Below, piece by piece: positions 1 to 9,195 of a stretch of DNA of 64,000 nucleotides. The stretch covers positions 1 to 64,000 of the forward strand of contig NZ_WITC01000055.1 in assembly GCF_009601505.1 (NCBI RefSeq). Direction: 5' to 3'. The position numbers were made by a program, and so were the translations under genes. The stretch comes from Sinorhizobium terangae (GTDB lineage: Bacteria > Pseudomonadota > Alphaproteobacteria > Rhizobiales > Rhizobiaceae). Below the pieces are notes generated by a model. The model searched no databases and was not told the origin of the DNA. It saw only the letters and a program-made list of their open reading frames with translations. How positions within the stretch are numbered: the first letter of the stretch is position 1; the number at the start of each line of letters is the position of its first letter.

Positions 1-1035
1 AGCCGCCACGGCTGGCGCTCCCTTATGAGCAATGAAGTTGGTTCTGTCCCTGAGCAGGCAATGCAACACCACCGCGAGCTTGCGGGCCAGCGCCACGCGC
101 GCCTTTCTGGGACCGGCCCGTTTGGCGACCGCCAACGCCCAGCGCTTCAGATCGGAACCTTTGACCGGTCGCGTCAGGATGACGTTGGCCGCCTCGTAGA
201 GCGCGGTGCGCACGCTCCCATCGCCGATCTTCGAGATGCGACCGCTATGATCGGTCTCGCCCGATTGATATTTCTTCGGCGTCAATCCGAAGTGCGGCCC
301 CACCGCGCGTGATGAGCGGAAGCGCTCCGGCGCATCGACGGCCGCCACAAACGTCAGCGCCACCAGGACACCAACGCCTGGCGTCGTCATCAACCGCTGT
401 GCGTTGTTATCCTGGCGGGCGATGGCGCGCAGCTGGCGCTCAAGCCCTGCAAACTCATGCACAAGCGCGTCGCGCACCTTCAGCAGCGAAGCGGCGATCG
501 CTTCCAAGGTCGAATGGCCTGCAATCAGCTCGCGGATGCGCCCCGCGTAAGTGCGCCGCGTCGTCGGCCCGACCTTGAGGCCGAAGCCGCGCAGGATGCC
601 CCGGATGCTCATCTCGATGTCGTGAAGCTTGCCTTGAATGAGCTTGCGGGCGGTCAGCAGCGCACGCACCTCCTGGGCCGCAAGAGATTTGCAGTGGACC
701 GGCCTGAACCAGCCAAGCCGCATCAACTGCGCAATGCCCCGAGCGTCCTTCTTGTCGGTCTTTACCGGCATTGTCTTGAAGGCTGCACGCACGTGGCGCG
801 TCTCGATCAGCTCGACCGAGAGACCGGCTTTCACCATCCCGGCATGGAGCCACTGCGACAAGGGCCCGGCCTCCAGACCAATTCGCTCCATCGCAACGCC
901 GTGCGCGCCGAACCAGGCGATCAGCGCAGCGGGCTCGCTGAGGATCTTTGCTTCCCGCACAATGCGGCCATCCGCATCCACCACGCACACACTTGAGTAT
1001 TCCAGGGATACGTCTATGCCGGCATACTCTTTCAT
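1..1035 (-). CDS. IS110-family transposase, C-terminus beyond left edge
   Basis: The minus-strand frame opens with ATG at 1035 (MKEYAGIDVS) and stays open for 345 codons to the window edge. This is already close to the usual full length of IS110 transposases. The DEDD-type N-terminal catalytic domain is visible as GIDVSLE, LEAGPLSQWL and TDKKDARG. The C-terminal transposase domain shows TPGVGVLVAL and GLTPKKYQSG. IS110 elements generally lack long terminal inverted repeats, and none was looked for beyond the edge. The stop codon and left end of the element lie outside the window, so completeness cannot be judged. The family call is secure from the motifs. Confidence 0.93.
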   Translation of the reverse strand, partial: MKEYAGIDVSLEYSSVCVVDADGRIVREAKILSEPAALIAWFGAHGVAMERIGLEAGPLSQWLHAGMVKAGLSVELIETRHVRAAFKTMPVKTDKKDARGIAQLMRLGWFRPVHCKSLAAQEVRALLTARKLIQGKLHDIEMSIRGILRGFGLKVGPTTRRTYAGRIRELIAGHSTLEAIAASLLKVRDALVHEFAGLERQLRAIARQDNNAQRLMTTPGVGVLVALTFVAAVDAPERFRSSRAVGPHFGLTPKKYQSGETDHSGRISKIGDGSVRTALYEAANVILTRPVKGSDLKRWALAVAKRAGPRKARVALARKLAVVLHCLLRDRTNFIAHKGAPAVAA

Positions 1036-1390
1036 GGTCGTCTCTCCGTGCTGCTATGGAGCAGGCCACTCCTGACTCCGCGACACCATCATTGTGAGGG
1101 ACGACCACCGGCCCTTCAAACCTGCCGGGCCGGGTTCCGCCCGTTACACCATCTTCTTGGCCTAGAACGTGAACAACCTGGCAACACTCCGTGTGTGGGC
1201 TCGAGCAGCGGAAAGCAGCTATCTCCAAGCTCGGGCCAATAGCGGACAGGCCGCACGCAGCCTCGTACCTGCCGGAACAGGCGTTTCGCGAGCCTCCACT
1301 CGGAAGACAGCCCGCGGCGCCAGATGGCTCGCGGGTTGCCGACGGGAAATCCGGATTGCTGCCCCAGCCGAGTTGGGTCAGACTAGCAGG
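1036..1390. other. Gene-poor stretch between IS110 and HEPN gene
   Basis: This holds the upstream end of the IS110 element and the leader of the next gene. Several open frames cross it, but none has family-like content. The frame of the following gene is open back to 1169, but that stretch reads as low-quality sequence compared with what follows 1391. Confidence 0.5.
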
Positions 1391-2794
1391 ATGCCACGAA
1401 CCGATTTCGAGACCACCGTTACCGTTAAGCTGCTTCACCCTGACCGCGGCGACTCCGTGTTCTCTGCAATCCTTGAGCGTGATCCGCACTTCCTGCGTTG
1501 GAACCGAATGTCACTGATCGGCGGTGACGACGACTATGGGCGTTTCTTGGGGATCAGCGTGGGGCAGCTAGAGTGGGAGCTCTACGACAACCCTGATTGG
1601 CCGAATTCGGGAGGCAGTCAACCAGAACACCGAACATTCGGTGCGGCTATTTTGACTCGGAGTGGAAGGGCAGGCGGCACCTCAATTGCACGCGACGGCA
1701 TTCAGAAATTCGCCGACCTAGCGATCCACAGACATGTGGAAACACTCACAATATCTGATGGCAAGCTATCTGCCATCTACGAGTTTCTTCAAAGACCACC
1801 CACCTGGTACGCCTATCCAAGGCGGCTGACCGACGCGCTGTACGTGCGCGGGGAGTGGCGAAGCGTGCCTTCGCTGGGGTTGAAGCTGCGGTTGCTCACT
1901 AGCGGATACCGGCGGAAAGATTCCAGGATTTCGCAGGAAGTCGAACTGATAGAAATTCCCGGCGTTGAAGTTCAACCCATTACAGACATGCCACCTGAGG
2001 CCTTTATCACAGCCGCCGAGGACCTTTGGTTCAGCATTCGTGTCCTGCTGATGTATCGGTTCCGGCAGTCCATAACGGCACTGACCGAGCAGGTCTCCAC
2101 CTCTGACACAATAACGACCACGTGGCATCACGTAGAAGTCGAGCCTAGGCAGGAAGCCCGCGACTTCGACAGTATTGATTTCTTCGGACGCGTAGACGAC
2201 TTTCTCGCCCAAGCGGCTCCGAGGCTCGCGGCCTATCGCGATCAAAGTGGCCTCCTCCACGCGGCAGCTTGGGGCTACGCCGCCTCTTTTGGCACGTCTG
2301 TACTGAATGCCCAACTGACCGACCGCGTTGAGGCAATTGAACGGCTCGTGGCTGTTTACGAAAAGACCTCTGACCTCGATCGCGACCGTGTCAGTCGTGA
2401 AATGTGGAAGCCGATCAAATCGGCGCTCAAGAGGACGCTTGACGACCTCGACATTGCTGAGGAACTGGCAGGCCACCTGAAGCGCGGGTTCGCCTCATCG
2501 CCCACCCTGACCCTCCAAGAACGTATAGAACGGATGGCAGCCAGGTATTCCGATCAATGGAACCAGGAGGATCAAGGCTTACTCAAAGGGCTTAACAATA
2601 TGATCGCCGCACGCAACGCCATCGTGCATGGCAGGTTAGTCGATAACATCGATCGGCTCGCTGTGGAACGGCTGAGGGCACAAGTGATCTTCGAGAAGCT
2701 CTTTATGAGCTTCTTGGGATGCGACGAGTACTATTCGTCAGGGCATGTACAGTTATCGATCTCATCCCTTGAGCAGCGGCTGGCGGGGTTATAA
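1391..2794 (+). CDS. ApeA-like HEPN-domain protein
   Basis: Starting at ATG 1391 (MPRTDFETTV) the protein has 467 residues. The frame is open further upstream to 1169, but that part looks non-coding. The C-terminal third contains an R-N-x3-H motif (R408, N409, H413 in ARNAIVHG), the signature of HEPN ribonucleases. The long beta-rich N-terminal half followed by a C-terminal HEPN domain matches the layout of ApeA-type proteins, some of which are anti-phage abortive-infection RNases. The gene stands alone between an IS110 element and other accessory genes, which suits a defence cargo gene. The HEPN motif is seen directly. The ApeA assignment is an inference from layout and length, and other HEPN families remain possible. 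Confidence 0.6.
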   Translation: MPRTDFETTVTVKLLHPDRGDSVFSAILERDPHFLRWNRMSLIGGDDDYGRFLGISVGQLEWELYDNPDWPNSGGSQPEHRTFGAAILTRSGRAGGTSIARDGIQKFADLAIHRHVETLTISDGKLSAIYEFLQRPPTWYAYPRRLTDALYVRGEWRSVPSLGLKLRLLTSGYRRKDSRISQEVELIEIPGVEVQPITDMPPEAFITAAEDLWFSIRVLLMYRFRQSITALTEQVSTSDTITTTWHHVEVEPRQEARDFDSIDFFGRVDDFLAQAAPRLAAYRDQSGLLHAAAWGYAASFGTSVLNAQLTDRVEAIERLVAVYEKTSDLDRDRVSREMWKPIKSALKRTLDDLDIAEELAGHLKRGFASSPTLTLQERIERMAARYSDQWNQEDQGLLKGLNNMIAARNAIVHGRLVDNIDRLAVERLRAQVIFEKLFMSFLGCDEYYSSGHVQLSISSLEQRLAGL

Positions 2795-2895
2795 CGACAG
2801 ATAGAAACTCACGCCATCGAGTGGCTTTCTATCTATTTAACAGCCGCCTTTGGCGAGCGGCAGTGTACCCATGCAGTCCACCGCCGCTGCGACAC

Positions 2896-4217
2896 TCACG
2901 TGCCAGCGCGTGTCATATTGCTTGTCAGCGAAACGGACATGTCGATGCGACGAAGTTGGCGGCGAAGGGGCGCGCAATCGGGATACCCAATCTTCAACTT
3001 CTGCTTTAAGCCTGTAAGCATCGCGACAACATCCTCGGGTGATTTGGCCATTTCCCGGTATGGAGCGTCCGCCTCGACCTCGGTATAGGAAACCTCAAAG
3101 AACTCCGGTCCATCGAACACTCCCCTTCCAATCTCGAGACTCATCCAGTCCTCTAAGGTCGCGCGCAGCGAATTCAGTCGCCGGTATGCCCCATAGGGTC
3201 GGTGTTTCGAACGCAACGGAGTACCGCCTTGATGATCCGCCCAGCCTCTATATGCCCCGCAATCCCCAGCTCGCCGGCAGGGCGGCGCTGAGACACCCCT
3301 ACATTGTAGCTGTAGGCAACGGTCGTCGCGCTAGGGACAGGATAAATGGTGCCCCGGCATCTGGCGCGGCGCACATCCGGAGCGTTTTTCGCCAGCGGGC
3401 TTGTGAACGTATCCCATGAGTATGAAGATTCCCCCGGCCAATCTGGTTCGACGAGCGGTGCGGGCATTGCCTCGATCTTGGCCACGAGTCCCTCAAGCTC
3501 ATAGCCCGAGCGCCCATCTGTCGCGACGTGCAGCTCGCAATTGTACGGACCGTACATTCCCGGCCAGGACGTTTTCAAAACTCGCCAGCCGGTACGGATC
3601 GCCCACGCAGCACGCGCCGCTTCATCTGGCGCTCGAGCGTAGGGCTCATCAATCAGAATGAACTGTCCTCTCTCCGGGTCGACCCATAGGGTCGCGTGAT
3701 CGCTGTGTGGCAGTTCATCCTCGACTGAGCCATTCGGATAAGCCTTGCGGAGATTGCGCGATGGAAGAAGGCCTGTGTGCTCCATGAAGCGAAGTGAGCG
3801 TTCGGCGGTACAGAGGCGCGCGCGTGCGTAGCTCTGCGACGGGTCGACCATATCACATACGAAGTGATCGTCGGACACCCGTCGAAGCTCTCCAAAACCA
3901 CGAACCTTCTTGAGCTCGGATTTCCCGCAAACTTCTAGGAGAGACTTTCGGAGGTCGATTCTGAGGGTTTCTCGACCGCTTTGCCGTAGCTCTTTATCCA
4001 GCCAATATCTGGTCAGCAGCACATATGGCCTTGAAGTCATCTCAGCCTGCGCATTGAACACGCGTCGCGCGTTCCGAAAATTCGTGCAATTGGCTGCCCT
4101 AGCAGCAAGATCTAGCGCAAGCGAGTGCTTGATCCCTTGCTCTTTGCGAAGCTGCGAGGCGAGCCTTTTAATACCGTCGAGCGTCGTCGGACGCACATTA
4201 CCAATCAACAGAGCCAT
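2896..4217 (-). pseudogene. DUF5623-like protein, frameshifted near its C-terminus
   Basis: The minus frame from ATG 4217 (MALLIGNVRPTTLDG) runs to a stop at 3174. Its last residues (CVRNTDPMGHTGD) do not look native. A second minus frame ending at 2896 continues with SKHRPYGAYRRLNS and over 90 plausible residues. Joining them just after KAVLR gives one protein of about 440 residues. The break maps to about 3208-3220, where the coding strand reads CGTTGCGTTCG; dropping five bases of this near-tandem repeat restores the frame. I recall this as a DUF5623-type protein, a family common on alphaproteobacterial plasmids and islands with no established function. The family name is from memory. The frameshift is seen directly. 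Confidence 0.6.
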
Positions 4218-4515
4218 TCTCCTGGCTTGATTCGCAAGCGTCACTCGCCAACCGCCTTTCAAGCCCGAATGGTTGTTGAAAGGATTCCGATACATGTAAG
4301 AGCAGTGCTGCCAGCAGCTTAGGAACGGCGAGTGCCATGCTCATGCCAAGAGCAACTCAACCGTAGGCGAAACCGCGCATGCAATCAATAGCGCGATCGC
4401 AAGCGTCGAGGATGTGCACGCAATCATTCCGAGCGGATCACCGATGGGCGTTCCCTAGGACAGGCAGTGCCGCTGCCCTACTTCAATTGGGGCGGAAAGT
4501 CCTGGCCTGGCTAAA

Positions 4516-5053
4516 ATGACTGATTTTTGCCCGCAAATGCGGCTTTCGGGACAGAGCATGGATAGTTGCCTTCCAGATTATGCACCACGAGGATCATCAA
4601 GCAATCCTATCGTCCCGTGGTCAGCCGATCCAACTCAGAAGCTTTTATCAAGATCATCATCTTCGACAGCCTCATCGCGAACGCCGACCGGGCTGATCGA
4701 AATATGTTCTGCCTCGGTGAAGATCTCATTCCCTTCGATCACGACCAAGCTTTTCACGGACTTGGATGGACCGTCGAGAGCCTGAACAGGCGGGGACCGA
4801 AGCGAACCGGTCTACTGCAGACACTGACCTTTCCTGGACCAACGACGACACGCGGAAGAAAATGCTTTCGATTGCGTCCAATTGGGCCGCTGCGCTTGAT
4901 AGTCAAGTAGAAAACATCGTCTCGAAGATAGGGTCTTTCGTTGCGCTCGATTCAAAGGAGCATTCGGCCATTTGTGAATTTGTGTCGTGGCGAGCACAGA
5001 ACCTGGAAGAACTGGTTCGTGAGCGCCTCCAGACACATCCATCACAGGTCTAA
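4516..5053 (+). pseudogene. Relic of a HipA-like kinase, frameshifted
   Basis: One frame (about 4566-4790) encodes IIIFDSLIANADRADRN followed by LIPFDHDQAFHG. This resembles the catalytic and metal-binding part of HipA-like kinases (FD-LIAN-DR--GN, then IDH). A second frame (about 4766-5053) carries a helical C-terminal tail ending SWRAQNLEELVRERL. No single frame covers both, and the N-terminal kinase lobe is absent. I read it as a decayed HipA-family toxin or kinase gene. The match rests on short motifs, so the family call is tentative. The lack of an intact frame is clear. Confidence 0.4.
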
Positions 5054-5140
5054 ATGCATGAATGGAGCACGAACAATACAAACTCATGTCCTCTTTGAAG
5101 GCAAGCGACGACCAACAGTCCAGGAAAGGCAGCTGACCGA

Positions 5141-6598
5141 ATGACGCGTAAGGCACTTGTTATCGGCAATCGAAAATACAACGGTGCGTATGAGCTTAGA
5201 AATGCAGTTAATGACGCAAACTCGATAGCCGATGCTCTGACGCGCAATGGTTTCGCGGTTCAAAAGTTGATAGACGCAACCTCTGACAAGATGAAGCAGG
5301 CAGCCCTCGACTTCGGCAAGTCGTTGGCACGAGAAGGAGCAGGCGTGTTCTACTTCGCCGGCCATGGCGTACAGATTAAAGGCGAAAACTACCTCGTTGG
5401 ATTGGATGCAGATCACACGAATCAGGCATCGACCGAATACCACTCGCTGCAGCTGAGCTATGTCGTCTCCCTTATGGACGGCGCTCGCACGGAAACCAAC
5501 ATCATTATTTTAGATGCGTGCCGGAACAATCCCTGGGACGGAGGCTGGTCACGTTCTGGCGGATTAGGTGGCTTGGCACCGATAAGTGCGCCGCGCGGTA
5601 CGTTAATCGCTTTTTCTACATCTCCCGGACAGAAGTCACTGGACGGACTTGGCTCGAATGGTCGTTATACCGAGGCGTTGCTTCAGCATATCGATGCCGT
5701 CTGTCCGGTTGAGACGATGTTCAAGCGTGTCCGCGCCACGCTTGCCGCCGCCTCGACGAACGAGCAGGTTCCGTGGGAACACACATCACTCGTCGCCGAG
5801 TTCTATTTCAATCGCAGTCGTAGAATTCCCACAACGAACTATGCAAGCCAAGCCGTTCAAGACGGTATATTTATCCCCGATCCCGCAAATCCCGGCCACG
5901 CGCTAATCTCGGCATTGCGCTCGCATAATTGGCCGGATCAAAATCGGGCCGCCGACCATTTGGATGCAATGGCCGCAATTGCCATGACTGACGACGAGTG
6001 CTTCTTGGCGGGGCGCGGTTTGTATTCCGCTTCGGTAGGCGATGCGCGGCGCGCGACCACCTTTATCGACCAGTTCGTCAATCGAACCATTCCTTTCCCA
6101 CCAAGCAAGCGAAAGGCCGTGCTTGACGGAATTCTGTTCGAGATATTCTTCGATCGCGCCGGAAAGGTTCGGATGGAGCCGAAAACGGAGCGATTCGACG
6201 CGGTATTTGAGATCGCTATTCTGCCCGATCTACGCAACAGCCTCGAATTCGTAGCCGAGTGCCTCGTTCAAACCGGTAAGTCTTTTCACGCGTTTCCAGA
6301 TTTCGATCTTGACGTCGCGGTCGATGTCCTGACGGAAATCGAGGCCGGACAGGCTGTCCCCGCAGTTAAGGGAATCATGGCCGGCGGGCGCAATATTCTA
6401 GCTCCCCAGTTTCCGGACGAGGAGGACCCAAATATTGCACCGATCTATCAAACAATAAGCGAGCAAAAGTTTCGCCAGAAGCTATCCAGCCAAGCCGCGA
6501 TCCCAATTTCACGATTGAAAATGAACTACCCGGACCTTGTGGGGCAGCCTCTACAACTCAGATTCCCTTACGGCCAGCTCGTCCGTTGGATGATTTGA
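5141..6598 (+). CDS. Caspase-family (peptidase C14-like) protein
   Basis: This 485-residue protein begins with a caspase p20-like fold (KALVIGNRKYNG, LRNAVNDANSIADAL). The catalytic dyad is visible as His75 in FYFAGHG and Cys127 in IILDACRNNP. Residues from about 230 onward match no family I recognise and may sense or bind a partner. Caspase-like proteases of this type act in bacterial abortive-infection systems, usually by cutting host or partner proteins after phage sensing. The downstream gene begins inside its last codons (13-nt overlap), followed by a RelA/SpoT-like gene and a short gene that each overlap the previous stop by 4 nt. The four are probably co-translated. The enzyme class is secure; the defence role is inferred. 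Confidence 0.85.
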   Translation: MTRKALVIGNRKYNGAYELRNAVNDANSIADALTRNGFAVQKLIDATSDKMKQAALDFGKSLAREGAGVFYFAGHGVQIKGENYLVGLDADHTNQASTEYHSLQLSYVVSLMDGARTETNIIILDACRNNPWDGGWSRSGGLGGLAPISAPRGTLIAFSTSPGQKSLDGLGSNGRYTEALLQHIDAVCPVETMFKRVRATLAAASTNEQVPWEHTSLVAEFYFNRSRRIPTTNYASQAVQDGIFIPDPANPGHALISALRSHNWPDQNRAADHLDAMAAIAMTDDECFLAGRGLYSASVGDARRATTFIDQFVNRTIPFPPSKRKAVLDGILFEIFFDRAGKVRMEPKTERFDAVFEIAILPDLRNSLEFVAECLVQTGKSFHAFPDFDLDVAVDVLTEIEAGQAVPAVKGIMAGGRNILAPQFPDEEDPNIAPIYQTISEQKFRQKLSSQAAIPISRLKMNYPDLVGQPLQLRFPYGQLVRWMI

Positions 6599-7752
6599 TT
6601 GATCACGACCGCTGGCCGCTGAAGTCTACGCATCCTAGCGTTTGGTTATCTAACTTTCTTTTTTTCCTACGAGGTGACCCCGTTTACAAAATGAAGAGCG
6701 GACTGATAGTAATACCGTGTTGGGGAGCGGGCATGACTATTGAAAATCTTCAAACCTTCCTTGTTTATCCGAACAAGGGTGTTGCTGAACCACGGCTAAT
6801 CAGCGGCACGGACGTGCCACTAGAGGGAGAAGTTTTCACACTTCTCAGTGAAATCTATTTAAAATCGGAGCGCGAATGCTCGATCGACATCGCCTTCAAT
6901 CAGCCGACAGAGGGAGTTGGCTTAAATCCTTGCCGAGCTCTTTTGCTTGATTACGCTCGCGCCCCGTCGGTCGCTACCGGACTTCCTCTGGCGACGCGCC
7001 TGGCAGCTTATTCGACGAAGCGCTCAGGGCTTGGTCTCCTTTTCCTCGCAACGGGCGTGGTGGGTGCCCAGCGCAAGATCGTCATCGCGCGCTTTGCCGC
7101 AAACAGCGGCATTCTGGCGGATGAGAACCGAGAGGCACTTAGCGTCGAGTTCGTCGAACGTGTTTTTCTCAGAAGCGTTGGATCCTACAAGGCCGTGCTG
7201 TACCAAGATACAGTCACGGATCACGGCTTCTGGATGGCCAAGGCTGTCGATCGACAGATCAATAGTAGCGAGACGGAAGTCTCCCGTTATTGGATAGCAG
7301 ATTTCTTAGATTCCGACTTCAAGACCACGTCAGCCACGGGCACCCGGGTGTTGGCTGTGGCCATGCGGAATGCAGCGAAAGCGACTGACAACCTTGACAT
7401 AAAAAAAGAAATTACAGCCGCCGCGACGCTTGGGGCTGGTCTCAACGATCAGGTGATGACTGCAAACGAATTTATTGCTCGCCTCGGCCTCTCCCAGCGC
7501 TCACGTGAAGCGATCACGGCGCAGATGCGACATCAGGGACTTTTGAACGAGCAGTTTCGGTTCAGCGCCGAAGAATTCAATCGCCAATTACCTTACAAGT
7601 CCGTCGAACTGCACTCCGGCGCGATATTGACAGCTGCAGCCACTGAGTTCGATCAGGTGTTTGCTCATACTGAGCCGACCGCAGACGGCCAGGTCACCTA
7701 CACAGCGACCGGAAGAGTCATTAGCGAGAAGCTTGAAAAGGTGCAGAGGTGA
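6586..7752 (+). CDS. Uncharacterised protein between caspase and RelA/SpoT genes
   Basis: The frame starts with TTG at 6586, inside the end of the caspase gene, and encodes 388 residues. The first in-frame ATG is at 6691, but the intervening sequence (WPLKSTHPSVWLSNFLFFL) looks genuine. I do not recognise a family with confidence. The segment SRYWIADFLDSDFK and the following helical region faintly resemble the NdpA / 37-kDa nucleoid-associated family. No catalytic motif or membrane segment is evident. It is translationally coupled on both sides (13-nt overlap upstream, 4-nt GTGA overlap downstream), so it is probably an obligate partner of the protease and the nucleotide synthetase. Confidence 0.75.
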   Translation: MDDLIDHDRWPLKSTHPSVWLSNFLFFLRGDPVYKMKSGLIVIPCWGAGMTIENLQTFLVYPNKGVAEPRLISGTDVPLEGEVFTLLSEIYLKSERECSIDIAFNQPTEGVGLNPCRALLLDYARAPSVATGLPLATRLAAYSTKRSGLGLLFLATGVVGAQRKIVIARFAANSGILADENREALSVEFVERVFLRSVGSYKAVLYQDTVTDHGFWMAKAVDRQINSSETEVSRYWIADFLDSDFKTTSATGTRVLAVAMRNAAKATDNLDIKKEITAAATLGAGLNDQVMTANEFIARLGLSQRSREAITAQMRHQGLLNEQFRFSAEEFNRQLPYKSVELHSGAILTAAATEFDQVFAHTEPTADGQVTYTATGRVISEKLEKVQR

Positions 7753-8438
7753 CGATCGAGGACGAATATCGGGCTCGCTACGAGAAGGTGCTGCTACCGC
7801 TTTCTGCCTCACTTTCCGCGCTGTTGACGGAGCATTTAAGTGGTCACAAGCGGATTGACCGGATTAGCTCACGGGCCAAGAGCGTGGATCGGTTTGTCGC
7901 GAAGGCGGGAAAAATGACGGACCGGAGCGTCCCGAAATATGAGTATCCGCTTGACCAGATCCAAGATCAAATCGGCGCCCGCGTGACGGTCTTCTATAAA
8001 TCCGACGTGGAAAGCGTCCGTGAGGTGCTGATGCGTTATCTTCGACCTGTCGAGTCGAGAGATCTCGTCCCAGCATCAGAATGGGAGTTTGGCTACTTCG
8101 GCTGGCATTCAGTATGCCTATTTCCGGCGGAGCTCATAGTGCCGGATTGGCCTAAAGAACTTGTCCCCAACTTCTTCGAGATCCAGGTTAAGACCCTATT
8201 CCAGCATGCTTGGTCGGAAGCAAACCACGATCTCGGATATAAGCCAGAAGGAGGCGGTCTAACATCTGACCAAAACCGTCTGCTTGCTTTCGCCTCTGCG
8301 CAAGCGTGGGGCGCCGACCGTGCATTCGATGAGTTGTTCAATGAACTTCACGGCCTGCCGTTTAACACTTGTGGGGAGCATGCCGCCGGAACAGGCTTTG
8401 ATGCCACGGAAGGATGTAGGGTCCAACTCTCTGGATGA
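7749..8438 (+). CDS. RelA/SpoT-domain nucleotide pyrophosphokinase
   Basis: The GTG start at 7749 overlaps the preceding stop. The 229-residue protein carries the RelA/SpoT synthetase core: D73 and R78 in DQIGARVTVFY, the Y-x-G-x-H element in GYFGWHS (His120), and E144 with H153 and H160 in FEIQVKTLFQHAWSEANH. These are the conserved metal- and substrate-binding residues. No HD hydrolase, TGS or ACT domain is present. It is therefore a small stand-alone synthetase of the type that makes (p)ppGpp or related alarmones, or in toxSAS and CapRel proteins pyrophosphorylates tRNA. In this operon it may act as the toxic or signalling output beside a caspase-like protease. The domain is secure; substrate and role are inferred. 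Confidence 0.85.
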   Translation: MTIEDEYRARYEKVLLPLSASLSALLTEHLSGHKRIDRISSRAKSVDRFVAKAGKMTDRSVPKYEYPLDQIQDQIGARVTVFYKSDVESVREVLMRYLRPVESRDLVPASEWEFGYFGWHSVCLFPAELIVPDWPKELVPNFFEIQVKTLFQHAWSEANHDLGYKPEGGGLTSDQNRLLAFASAQAWGADRAFDELFNELHGLPFNTCGEHAAGTGFDATEGCRVQLSG

Positions 8439-8593
8439 GTAATCCAACACCCGTACCAAAATTGTTTCCGCTGGGTAAGCTCGAACAAAGTAAGAACATT
8501 TACTTTGACAATCATCCGAATTCGTGGCTAATCGGTACCTTCGGTCTTGCCCAGTTGAACTTTGAGTCTCAGGGCAGCCCGCCTACAGCATGA
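8435..8593 (+). CDS. Short 52-residue protein coupled to the RelA/SpoT gene
   Basis: The ATG at 8435 overlaps the RelA/SpoT stop in an ATGA arrangement and the frame ends with TGA at 8591-8593. The product begins MSNPTPVPKLFPLGKLEQSK and has no recognisable domain. The coupling is the main evidence that it is translated. It could be an antitoxin-like or adaptor peptide for the operon. Alternatively it is the truncated start of a longer gene, since nothing continues the frame. Confidence 0.45.
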   Translation: MSNPTPVPKLFPLGKLEQSKNIYFDNHPNSWLIGTFGLAQLNFESQGSPPTA

Positions 8594-8635
8594 AAATTTC
8601 GTATCCGAAGATAATAAATTCGCAGGGTTATCCTT

Positions 8636-9112
8636 ATGGCAAAAGATAATTCACTGTCATTGGAATTGCACAAGATAATTGGACAGCGGATCGACGCCGG
8701 TCAAATTGCTCAACCTAGCCAAATTGTAGAAGAGGCCTTCAGGAACAGGCCCCTGACTGGACCGCATGCCGAGTTCTACAAGGCCTTTGCGAAGAAACAA
8801 TTGGTCAGCGTTGTAACGCAAATGCTGAAGCGCATTGGCATGAGCGACGATCCTGCACCGCCCCAAATGGTTTTCCCGGGCCATACCCGTTTGGTCAAGT
8901 CCTATCCTGTGCGCAGGAACGGCGAGCGAGCTTTGGTTCCCCTAAGTCAGTGTACGCCCCAAGAGCTATCAGACCATATTTCGCTTTTACGAAAGCAGGC
9001 GAAGGGCTGCGAAAACCACGCGACTGAGTTGGAAGGCTATGTCAACAAGAGGCTTTCTGTAGGAGACGCGGCTTTCGCCGGCCAAGCGGTACACCAGCTC
9101 GAGCCCGCTTGA
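8636..9112 (+). CDS. Hypothetical protein downstream of the caspase operon
   Basis: This 158-residue frame starts with ATG at 8636, 42 nt after the short coupled gene, and points the same way. The product is mostly helical and charged (MAKDNSLSLELHKIIGQRID). A basic middle region (HTRLVKSYPVRRNGERALV) is followed by a predicted helix. I recognise no family. It could be the last gene of the caspase/RelA operon or an independent accessory gene cut off from its context by the ISL3 insertion about 80 bp downstream. Confidence 0.6.
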   Translation: MAKDNSLSLELHKIIGQRIDAGQIAQPSQIVEEAFRNRPLTGPHAEFYKAFAKKQLVSVVTQMLKRIGMSDDPAPPQMVFPGHTRLVKSYPVRRNGERALVPLSQCTPQELSDHISLLRKQAKGCENHATELEGYVNKRLSVGDAAFAGQAVHQLEPA

Positions 9113-9195
9113 CGGATAAAGGATCGAGCTAATTTTCGCGACTTCCATAGCGGGGAACGCTGAACCCAAAGCAGATGTCGCTTGGCATTTAATTA

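Noticed and set aside
455-1489. Long minus-strand frame across the IS110 transposase and beyond
   Set aside because: It is an out-of-frame shadow of the transposase; the real frame starts at 1035 and shows the family motifs.
1766-2476. 236-codon minus-strand frame inside the HEPN gene
   Set aside because: It lies opposite to the HEPN gene and has no family-like content.
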